Shown piece by piece: positions 1 to 6,955 of a stretch of DNA of 6,955 bases. Made by a program: the position numbers and the translations under genes. The DNA lies in the NCBI GenBank assembly GCA_002389465.1, contig DGOT01000264.1, positions 1-6,955 on the forward strand, written 5' to 3'. Under the pieces are notes generated by a model, which saw only the letters and a list, made by a program, of their open reading frames with translations, did no database searches and was not told the origin of the DNA. Origin of the DNA: Bacteroidales bacterium UBA4459. GTDB lineage: Bacteria; Bacteroidota; Bacteroidia; Bacteroidales; F082. Numbering within the stretch: the first letter of the stretch is position 1; each line of letters opens with the position of its first letter.

Positions 1-3000
1 ACTCGCTATAAGGACATTAAAATACCTCCTGAACATCAGGCGTTTATAGATCTGTCAAAAAAGTACTACGGAATCAACAAACGTGCAAACGATTGCATTG
101 TTGAATTTCATCATCCACTTTCTAACAAAAAATTTGTTGCCGAAGAACTCAGAAATATCCTGCTGACGGACTTCTGGTTTTATACGGGCCTGGAAAATAT
201 TGATGAGGCGCTTACCATACCCGTCCGTCTTATGGACGATTTGTTACTTTCGTCTGACGTCCCTGAGCTGAAGGTGATGATCATCAGGACTCTTCTTGAA
301 TTTATCAATAAGCTTTCCTCAGAAGGACACGTACATACCCCGCTGATCATTACCTGCCTGAACACCCTGGAAAAAGGATTCGAATCTGATTCGAGAAGCT
401 TTATTATGGCTTCTAAATATATAAAAAGGCACCTGACTCTTGTTGCGGAAATGCCTGACCTAAAAGAAAGAATATTTGAATTTACCCGGATTGTATATAT
501 TGAAAATATTCACTTTTGGGAAAACACATCTGAAGTTAATAACTGGCTGAAGCAGGAGAAGGATACTTTTAAGGGAGAAAGTTCTGCCTTATTAAAGACG
601 GTAGGCCACACATGGTTTGCACAACTTTCCAAACAAATTAAAACCATTGACAACTGGCAGAAACTTGTAGAAAAAATCCTCGACTATGACCAGATAGCGG
701 AACATTTTGCCGATTCGGCAGACTTGTTGCCTTCTTTTATCGCAAAGTTCCATTACATTTTTTACCTGATGCAAATGGACGGTATGCAGGCACACCGCGA
801 ACGGTTGATCTGGAAACTCAACAAAATGCTCAGTCAAACCATTGACGAACTGGAACATGAGCAGATCAGGTCGTTTATTGAAACCGTATTACGGTTTGCA
901 CAGGAACTACGGATGGAACACGGTTCTTCTATTCTGGATATGTTCCTGACCATTGGCAAAAAAACTATCGAACTGAAAAAAGACGGCAAAGCCGATCTGG
1001 TCAGTTATTACGAAAATAAACTGATCGATTTTGGTTTTGAAACGCCCGGTATGGTGTATGTGAACGAAGACTGGCAATTGTCAGTCAACGAAAACCACAT
1101 CAAAAACATAAGGGTCTGGCTTGATCTGATCGAATACTCAGAGATGGAAATGGAAAAGCTGCTGAGTGCTTTGATCGTCAACCTGCGCATCGGTGGTATT
1201 TTTATCAGCGACACGGATCTTTTCCAGCGGGAGATTACCAAAATCCTTAACTCCAACATTGCTCCATTCTACAAAAAGGTGAAACAACTTACTCGGATCT
1301 TTCCTGTTTATTTCAATGAGATAGGTGCTGAAGGCGATATACGGAAAGTGACAACAACGATAGACGAAGTTTATCATCGGGAGGACAAACTGGTACATTT
1401 CTTACGCAAACAGGTGCACACCGAAAGCAACAATACGCTTATTGAACTAACATTGAAAGTGTTTAAATTCTGGTGTGGCGGCAACCTGAAGGACCTGAAA
1501 CCCGTACTTCCGGAAAATGTGTTCAACACCATCGACAAAAAAAGCAAATGTTACGCGCCGATTCATAAAATGGCGATCGAATTATGCCGGCTGAATGACA
1601 GCTCGCCCGAAGAAGTACTTGCACTGGACAGCAACACACTTAACCAACTTATCGAGCAGTTACCTGAAGGTCATTCGATTGACAAGGAACGATTACGTGA
1701 CATCCACCTGCTGTACACTTTTCTCAAAGAGAAATATTCGTTCGAAACCGTGGACATCACCGAACTGCTTACACGTTTCCCCTATATCAACGATAAAGAG
1801 ATCAAAAAACTGCGTAAGGCACTCCGGGAAAATGATTTCGAAACCTCGCTGAAGCTGATCTATTCGTTCATGAATCAGCTTAAATCTATCATTTTTAACC
1901 CTGAGCCAAGCCAGAGCTGGGAAAACATTTACCACAAAAGGCATATTGCCATCGGTATTCCTTCTATGTACGGCGTGTACCGCGAACCGAAATTCGAAGC
2001 GCTGGGATTAACATTCCGACTCGAAAATGTAGCCACCCGGCTGATGGAAAAAGTAGTGGAGGGTATCAACCTGAATTATATTTCGGCCAAAACCCTGAAC
2101 GATATCTATTTTATCCTGGAATATTTTCGTGAAGGGCTGGAACTGGACGGAATTACCAACCAGAGTTTCAACGCCAATCTACGTATGCTCAAATACAGTT
2201 TGAGTTCACAGAGTTTTTCTTTCGACCAGTATGTGAATATTTTTCAGTTTATAGCCGAAGACGTAAAACGCACCCTGATCAAATATTTCCTGAAAACTTA
2301 TGAAATACCCCTACGGACAATCATTCCCCAGCTTTTTAACGGCACAAAGAAGTATTCGGACACAGAGATTGTTCAACTGGTAAACAAGGAATCCGAAAAA
2401 TTTTACCGGGATGTTATCGCTGAAGCATTTCTAATGCAACCGCTGGATAATTTTATTTCCAGCATTCTGGAATCACTCCGGCAGATGACTGACAACCTGC
2501 CGGCCGAAACAATCAGCGAAGTGATGTCGTACAACTCCAACCTGATCATTACGCGCTTGCTGAAGCCCAATAATCTTGTGGACAATCAGGTGTTTCTCGG
2601 TTCAAAAGCCTATCATTTGAAAAACCTGCGTGTGGCCGGCTTCCCGATTCCTCCCGGTTTTGTGCTGACAACGGAGATTTTTCGTCGGCGAAAAGCTATC
2701 CTGGGGCACCCTGAGTTGAAAAAAGAGATGCACGACCGTATCCGGAAGCACCTTCAATATATAGAAAGAAGTAGTGGCAAACAATTTGGCAATCCGGACA
2801 ATCCGCTGCTTTTATCGGTACGTTCGGGTTCAGCCATATCAATGCCGGGCGCCATGGATACCTTTTTGAATGTTGGTATGAATGACGAGATCACCGAAAG
2901 CCTGAGCAAAAAACATGGGTCAGCCTGGGCGGCATGGGATTCGTACCGGCGGTTACTGCAAAGCTGGGGTATGGCCTACGGACTTAGCAGGGATGAATTT

Positions 3001-4074
3001 GATGAAGTAATGGACCGCTTTAAAGTGGAATATAAAGTGGGGCAAAAAGCTGAATTAAGCCCCAAGGCGATGAAAAACATAGCATTCGCTTACAAACAAA
3101 CTCTGAAAGATAACAACATTACGTTTGAAGAAGATATATTCAAGCAACTGCTGACAACCATTAATTTTGTGTTCGATTCCTGGTCATCCGACCGGGCCAT
3201 AGCCTACCGCGAACACCTGGAAATAGCCGACGAATGGGGAACGGCTGTTATTGTACAACGCATGGTGTTCGGTAACCTGCAGAAGAATTCAGGGACCGGT
3301 GTTGTGTTCACACAAAATCCGAAGAAGAAAAAACACGGCGTAAATCTTTACGGCGACTTTACTTTACAAAGTCAGGGAGAAGATATCGTTGCCGGGTTGG
3401 TGAAACCGTTGCCCGTCAGCAACAACCAGCGAAACAATATGAATGATGATGAAACAACTTTGCAGGAATTGTTTCCGGAAATTTACGAAAAGATCTATCA
3501 AATCGCTTCCAGCCTGATCGAAGACCACGGTTACAGCCCGCAGGAAATTGAGTTCACTTTTGAATCCGATAACCCTGATGACCTGTACATTTTACAAACC
3601 CGTGATCTGGACATGGCCATTTCACAGGCAGTAACCGTATTCAGCAAATCCGTGGAAAAAATAATATTAACAGGACGGGGCATCGGTATTGGTGGTAGTG
3701 CTCTGAACGGCCGCGTGGCTTTCGACCTGGGCGATATCGCACAACTTCGGAAAAAGTATCCGGATGAAGCCGTAATCCTTGTCAGGCCCGACACCGTTCC
3801 CGACGATATTGCCATGATCTTTGAAACCGATGGCCTGCTTACGGGCAAAGGAGGAGCTACATCACACGCAGCAGTAACTGCGGTCAGGCTGGGTATTACT
3901 TCTGTGGTGAACTGTACCAGCCTGGATGTGGACGAGGATAATAAAACGTGCCGTCTGAACGAATATTCGTTCAAAGCAGGAGATAAAATAGCTATTGACG
4001 GCAATCTTGGAAATGTGTATAAGGGAAACTACCCGATAGAAAAAGAACAGAATTATAATGAGTTCAGGTATTAG
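1..4074 (+). CDS. PPDK-like ATP-grasp/phospho-histidine protein lacking the PEP/pyruvate barrel, 5'-partial
   Basis: The frame is open from the first base, so the ATG at 232 is an internal Met and the real start lies upstream; 1357 residues are visible, numbered here from base 1. Residues 1 to about 860 are largely helical, with no domain I recognise and no obvious signal peptide or membrane segment. A PPDK-type ATP-grasp follows (about 860-1205): GSKA with Lys869, a PIPPGF turn, VRSGSAISMPGAMDT with Arg941, GTGVVFTQNP, QGEDIVAG, and EIEF...LQTR with Glu1184, Gln1199 and Arg1201. By alignment from memory these match Lys22, Arg92, Glu323, Gln335 and Arg337 of Clostridium symbiosum PPDK; Asp321 is replaced by Glu1182. 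The swivel domain (about 1225-1357) carries GGATSHAAV with the phosphorylatable His1289 (codon 3865-3867). The protein ends 68 residues later, without the barrel where PPDK binds PEP/pyruvate. A cytoplasmic ATP-dependent phosphotransferase is inferred; the acceptor is unknown and calling it ppdK or ppsA would be unsafe. Confidence 0.9.
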   Translation, partial: TRYKDIKIPPEHQAFIDLSKKYYGINKRANDCIVEFHHPLSNKKFVAEELRNILLTDFWFYTGLENIDEALTIPVRLMDDLLLSSDVPELKVMIIRTLLEFINKLSSEGHVHTPLIITCLNTLEKGFESDSRSFIMASKYIKRHLTLVAEMPDLKERIFEFTRIVYIENIHFWENTSEVNNWLKQEKDTFKGESSALLKTVGHTWFAQLSKQIKTIDNWQKLVEKILDYDQIAEHFADSADLLPSFIAKFHYIFYLMQMDGMQAHRERLIWKLNKMLSQTIDELEHEQIRSFIETVLRFAQELRMEHGSSILDMFLTIGKKTIELKKDGKADLVSYYENKLIDFGFETPGMVYVNEDWQLSVNENHIKNIRVWLDLIEYSEMEMEKLLSALIVNLRIGGIFISDTDLFQREITKILNSNIAPFYKKVKQLTRIFPVYFNEIGAEGDIRKVTTTIDEVYHREDKLVHFLRKQVHTESNNTLIELTLKVFKFWCGGNLKDLKPVLPENVFNTIDKKSKCYAPIHKMAIELCRLNDSSPEEVLALDSNTLNQLIEQLPEGHSIDKERLRDIHLLYTFLKEKYSFETVDITELLTRFPYINDKEIKKLRKALRENDFETSLKLIYSFMNQLKSIIFNPEPSQSWENIYHKRHIAIGIPSMYGVYREPKFEALGLTFRLENVATRLMEKVVEGINLNYISAKTLNDIYFILEYFREGLELDGITNQSFNANLRMLKYSLSSQSFSFDQYVNIFQFIAEDVKRTLIKYFLKTYEIPLRTIIPQLFNGTKKYSDTEIVQLVNKESEKFYRDVIAEAFLMQPLDNFISSILESLRQMTDNLPAETISEVMSYNSNLIITRLLKPNNLVDNQVFLGSKAYHLKNLRVAGFPIPPGFVLTTEIFRRRKAILGHPELKKEMHDRIRKHLQYIERSSGKQFGNPDNPLLLSVRSGSAISMPGAMDTFLNVGMNDEITESLSKKHGSAWAAWDSYRRLLQSWGMAYGLSRDEFDEVMDRFKVEYKVGQKAELSPKAMKNIAFAYKQTLKDNNITFEEDIFKQLLTTINFVFDSWSSDRAIAYREHLEIADEWGTAVIVQRMVFGNLQKNSGTGVVFTQNPKKKKHGVNLYGDFTLQSQGEDIVAGLVKPLPVSNNQRNNMNDDETTLQELFPEIYEKIYQIASSLIEDHGYSPQEIEFTFESDNPDDLYILQTRDLDMAISQAVTVFSKSVEKIILTGRGIGIGGSALNGRVAFDLGDIAQLRKKYPDEAVILVRPDTVPDDIAMIFETDGLLTGKGGATSHAAVTAVRLGITSVVNCTSLDVDEDNKTCRLNEYSFKAGDKIAIDGNLGNVYKGNYPIEKEQNYNEFRY

Positions 4075-4085
4075 TTTCTATTTAG

Positions 4086-4093
4086 TACTTTTG
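4086..4093 (+). promoter_or_regulatory. Probable Bacteroidetes-type -7 promoter element for hisS
   Basis: TACTTTTG matches the TAnnTTTG -7 consensus of the Bacteroidetes primary sigma factor. It begins 12 nt after the stop codon of the upstream gene and ends 33 nt before the hisS ATG, which would leave a short leader of roughly 25 nt. The upstream TTTG (-33) element is poor: the best candidate at a fitting distance is GTTC at 4062-4065, inside the end of the preceding coding region, with 20 nt between the two elements. The call rests on one good half-site and a sensible position. It would let hisS, and probably hutH, be transcribed independently of the large upstream gene. Confidence 0.5.
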
Positions 4094-4126
4094 CCCTTTT
4101 AACAACCCACGTTAACATTAGCTTTT

Positions 4127-5491
4127 ATGGCGCAGAAATATACCATACCCAAAGGTACACGCGATTTTTCACCTGAAGAAATGGCCCGGAGAAATTATAT
4201 CTTCAGCGCCATTCAATCCACCTTCAAAAAATACGGTTATTTCCCTATAGAAACGCCGGCCATGGAAAATCTGTCTACACTGATGGGCAAATACGGGGAA
4301 GAAGGCGACCGGCTTCTGTTTAAAATTCTGAACTCCGGCGATTTCCTGAAGAATTTGGATTCGAAAGATATCGAAAATAAAAATCTGGGGAAAGTCACAG
4401 CTGCCATTGCCGAAAAAGGGCTGCGGTACGACCTAACGGTGCCATTTGCGCGCTACGTGGTCCAGCACCTCAACGAGATCGCTTTTCCGTTTAAAAGATA
4501 CCAGATTCAACCTGTCTGGCGGGCCGACCGGCCGCAAAAAGGGCGCTACCGTGAGTTTTACCAGTGCGATGTGGATGTTATCGGCTCCCGATCGCTGCTG
4601 AATGAGGTGGAACTCATCCGTATCATTGACGACATTTTTAAGGAGTTGAGTATAAATGTGGTCATCAAGCTGAATAACCGGAAAATTCTGACCGGCATTG
4701 CGGAAATTATTAATGCTCCGGAAAAGCTGACCGACATCACCACAGCCATGGATAAAATCGATAAGATGGGTGTGGAGAAAGTTTACGAAGAATTGCGCCA
4801 GAAAGGACTGGACGAAGATACGATCAATATGCTGGAACCTGTAATGAACCTCAGCGGTAACAATACAAGTCGGCTTAACTGCCTGAAAGAACTGATCGGC
4901 TCAACCGATGCAGGTTCGCAGGGTGTTCAGGAACTCCAATACATTATGGAATTGACAACACAGTTGAATCTGAAAGCCGAAGTAAAAGTGGATCAGGTGT
5001 TGGCCCGCGGACTGAATTATTACACAGGTACCATTATCGAGGTCGTGGCACAGGATGTACAGATCGGAAGCATTTGCGGAGGTGGCAGATACGACAACCT
5101 AACCGGAATATTTGGCCTGCCTGACGTTTCTGGAGTAGGTATTTCCTTTGGTGCAGACCGTATCTATGATGTGCTGCATGAACTGAATCTTTTTCCTGAA
5201 GAAGTACTCAGCGCTACGGATGTCCTGCTGGTCAATTTCGGCGAAAAAGAAGCAGCCTACTCGCTGGGGATACTTGAACAATTGCAACTGGCAGGGGTCA
5301 AAGCCGAATTGTATCCGGATTCGGTCAAAATGAAAAAGCAAATGAAATATGCCCACCAGAAAAAGGTTGGGTATGTTCTTCTTATCGGGGAAGATGAAAT
5401 GAACACAGGTATTTACACGCTGAAAAACATGAAAACCGGTGAGCAGTCAAAAGGAACAATCGTAGAAATCCTGGCCATTTTTAACACTTAA
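4127..5491 (+). CDS. hisS: Histidyl-tRNA synthetase (class II)
   Basis: Charges tRNA-His with L-histidine using ATP; a cytoplasmic homodimer in characterised relatives. The 454 residues are complete. The N-terminus IPKGTRDFSPEE is the usual HisRS opening and supports the ATG at 4127. The catalytic core shows IETPAMENLSTLMGKYG (41-57), the RYDLTVPFARY segment (100-110), motif 2 with Arg132 and the RPQKGRYREFYQCD loop (135-148), the histidine-specific LARGLNYYTG motif (292-301) with catalytic Arg294, the GGGRYDNL loop (318-325), and motif 3 GVGISFGADRI (336-346) with Arg345. The anticodon-binding domain spans about 365-454. The protein is about 30 residues longer than the E. coli enzyme, partly from an insert near 68-97, which matches the Bacteroidetes type as I remember it. 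There is no Shine-Dalgarno sequence; the leader is A/T-rich. It follows a 52-nt gap with a probable promoter and is followed 7 nt later by hutH. Confidence 0.98.
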   Translation: MAQKYTIPKGTRDFSPEEMARRNYIFSAIQSTFKKYGYFPIETPAMENLSTLMGKYGEEGDRLLFKILNSGDFLKNLDSKDIENKNLGKVTAAIAEKGLRYDLTVPFARYVVQHLNEIAFPFKRYQIQPVWRADRPQKGRYREFYQCDVDVIGSRSLLNEVELIRIIDDIFKELSINVVIKLNNRKILTGIAEIINAPEKLTDITTAMDKIDKMGVEKVYEELRQKGLDEDTINMLEPVMNLSGNNTSRLNCLKELIGSTDAGSQGVQELQYIMELTTQLNLKAEVKVDQVLARGLNYYTGTIIEVVAQDVQIGSICGGGRYDNLTGIFGLPDVSGVGISFGADRIYDVLHELNLFPEEVLSATDVLLVNFGEKEAAYSLGILEQLQLAGVKAELYPDSVKMKKQMKYAHQKKVGYVLLIGEDEMNTGIYTLKNMKTGEQSKGTIVEILAIFNT

Positions 5492-5498
5492 TTGCTTT

Positions 5499-6955
5499 AT
5501 GAAAAATAATGTTTACTTAGTCAGTCCTGAAAAGCTCACGTTCAAAGCTATTTTCGATATTCTGAAAGAGGACAAAAAGATCCGACTCTCGGATATGGCT
5601 GTTGAAAAAATTCAAAAATGCCGGGCGTACCTTGATGATAAAATAAAGAACCAGAACGAACCTATTTATGGTATCAATACCGGTTTTGGAGCATTGTACG
5701 ACAGAAATATTTCCAGGGAAGATTTAGGCCGGTTGCAAGAAAATCTGGTCAAGTCACATGCCTGCGGTACCGGTGATGAAGTACCGGAGAAAATTGTCAA
5801 ATTGATGATACTGCTCAAAGTCCAATCCTTATCTTATGGTCACTCAGGCGTGCAACTTTCTACCGTTCAGCGGCTGGTAGATCTATTCAATGAAGACATT
5901 ATTCCAGTCGTTTACGAACAGGGCTCACTGGGAGCTTCCGGCGACCTGGCTCCATTGGCACATATGTCGCTACCCCTCATCGGGCTGGGCAAAGTGTACT
6001 ATAAAGGCTCGTTAAAATTAACTGCCAAAGTTTACAAGGAACTGGGATGGGAACCTATCAAACTCCGTTCAAAAGAAGGGCTGGCGTTGCTGAACGGCAC
6101 CCAATTTATGAGTGCATTCGGGGTTTATTCCTTACTGAAAGTTTTTCGCCTTTCCGAACTGGCCGATATCATCGGGGCCATTTCCCTTGATGCCTTTGAT
6201 GGAAGGATTGAACCCTTTATGGACGAATTACACAGGATCAGGCCACACAAAGGGCAAATCCAAACTGCCGAAAGATTTCGCACGTTGTTGCATGGCAGCG
6301 AACTCATAACCCAGCCTAAAGAACATGTACAGGACCCTTATTCATTCCGGTGCATTCCGCAGGTTCACGGTGCATCAAAAGATGCTATCAACTATGTAGC
6401 TACGGTTTTTTCCATCGAGATAAATGCTGTTACTGATAACCCGACTATTTTTCCTGATCTGGATGTTATTGTTTCAGGTGGCAATTTTCATGGGCAACCA
6501 CTGGCTATTGCGCTAGACAATATGGCCATTGCGGTAGCTGAATGGGGAAACATTTCGGAAAGAAGAACTTATCAGTTGCTAAACGGAAAACGAGGACTGC
6601 CCCCGTTTCTTGTGGCCAATCCGGGGTTAAATTCGGGATTTATGATCCCGCAGTACACGGCAGCTTCCATAGTTAATCAGAACAAACAGCTCTGCACCCC
6701 GGCTTCAGTTGATTCCATCGAATCGTCGCAAGGCCAGGAAGACCATGTGAGCATGGGCGCCAATGCCGCCACAAAAGCATATAAAGTGGTCAATAACCTT
6801 GAGCGCATACTGGCTATCGAACTATTTAATGCAAGCCAGGCACTCGATTTCAGGCATCCAAAAAAATCTTCATCGTTTATCGAAAATTTTGTCGGAAAAT
6901 ACCGTAAGCACATTCCGTTTGTCAGCGAAGACAAGGTAATGCACGATGAAATTAT
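5499..6955 (+). CDS. hutH: Histidine ammonia-lyase, 3'-partial
   Basis: Removes ammonia from L-histidine to give trans-urocanate, the first step of histidine utilisation, in the cytoplasm. The frame is open from ATG 5499 to the window edge: 485 full codons of a family usually near 500-510, so only the tail is missing. GSLGASGDLAPLAHM contains Ala146-Ser147-Gly148, which cyclise into the MIO electrophile. Other active-site residues are Tyr57 (YGINTGFG), Ser86-His87 (SHACGTG), Asn199 (LNGTQ), Tyr281 and Arg284 (QDPYSFRC), the GGNFHGQP loop, and Glu414 (QEDHVSMG). Ser-His together with Glu414 favours histidine over tyrosine or phenylalanine as substrate. No Shine-Dalgarno and no TAnnTTTG element is visible in the 7-nt gap or at the end of hisS, so co-transcription with hisS is likely. 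The rest of a hut pathway (hutU, hutI, ftcD) is not in the window and could follow downstream. Confidence 0.95.
   Translation, partial: MKNNVYLVSPEKLTFKAIFDILKEDKKIRLSDMAVEKIQKCRAYLDDKIKNQNEPIYGINTGFGALYDRNISREDLGRLQENLVKSHACGTGDEVPEKIVKLMILLKVQSLSYGHSGVQLSTVQRLVDLFNEDIIPVVYEQGSLGASGDLAPLAHMSLPLIGLGKVYYKGSLKLTAKVYKELGWEPIKLRSKEGLALLNGTQFMSAFGVYSLLKVFRLSELADIIGAISLDAFDGRIEPFMDELHRIRPHKGQIQTAERFRTLLHGSELITQPKEHVQDPYSFRCIPQVHGASKDAINYVATVFSIEINAVTDNPTIFPDLDVIVSGGNFHGQPLAIALDNMAIAVAEWGNISERRTYQLLNGKRGLPPFLVANPGLNSGFMIPQYTAASIVNQNKQLCTPASVDSIESSQGQEDHVSMGANAATKAYKVVNNLERILAIELFNASQALDFRHPKKSSSFIENFVGKYRKHIPFVSEDKVMHDEI

Noticed and set aside
232..234. ATG at 232 as the start of the first gene
   Set aside because: The same frame is open back to base 1 with plausible protein sequence, and the ATG falls within continuous coding sequence with no promoter or leader in front of it.
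1595..1852. 85-residue + strand frame overlapping the first gene
   Set aside because: It is an out-of-frame shadow of the large coding region with no recognisable content or start signals.
3531..4004. 157-residue open frame on the - strand, opposite the ATP-grasp/swivel region
   Set aside because: It lies wholly inside a strongly recognisable + strand coding region. Its translation is low-complexity and Ser/Arg-rich with no family resemblance.
4099..4115. Small inverted repeat TTAAC...GTTAA in the hisS leader
   Set aside because: A 5-bp, A/T-rich stem with a 7-nt loop and no following U-tract is too weak to call a terminator or riboswitch, and the leader is too short for a T-box.
4072..4126. 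Frameshift or premature stop as the cause of the missing PEP/pyruvate barrel
   Set aside because: The hisS start follows 52 nt after the stop, and no remnant of barrel sequence is present in any frame of the gap. The short C-terminus therefore looks native, not decayed.

Overview
The window looks like ordinary chromosomal DNA from a member of the Bacteroidota, probably Bacteroidales or a close relative. Four things point there. The HisRS closely follows the Bacteroides-type sequence, including the family-specific insert after the first motif. The histidine ammonia-lyase has a Bacteroidetes-like sequence. No start codon has a Shine-Dalgarno sequence. A TAnnTTTG-type -7 promoter element (TACTTTTG) lies in the only real intergenic gap. 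Species cannot be named from what is visible.

Layout: three genes, all on the + strand and packed almost without gaps. (1) Positions 1-4074 are the 3' part of a very large gene whose start lies off the left edge. It encodes a long, mostly helical N-terminal region, then a pyruvate-phosphate-dikinase (PPDK)-type ATP-grasp domain, then the swivelling phospho-histidine domain. It stops there, without the C-terminal PEP/pyruvate TIM barrel of true PPDK or PEP synthase. (2) After a 52-nt gap with a probable promoter comes a complete hisS (4127-5491), encoding histidyl-tRNA synthetase. (3) Seven nucleotides later starts hutH (5499 to the right edge), encoding histidine ammonia-lyase and missing only its last residues.

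How they may work together: HisRS and HutH both consume free L-histidine, one for translation and the other for catabolism to urocanate. The tight spacing suggests one transcript. The dikinase-like protein has no visible link to histidine, and its acceptor substrate is unknown. It is the least explained part of the window: the catalytic phosphoryl-relay parts look complete, but the usual substrate domain is absent and may be replaced by the N-terminal region.

I saw no RNA genes, mobile elements, CRISPR arrays, long repeats or convincing terminators, and no gene-free stretch longer than 52 nt.
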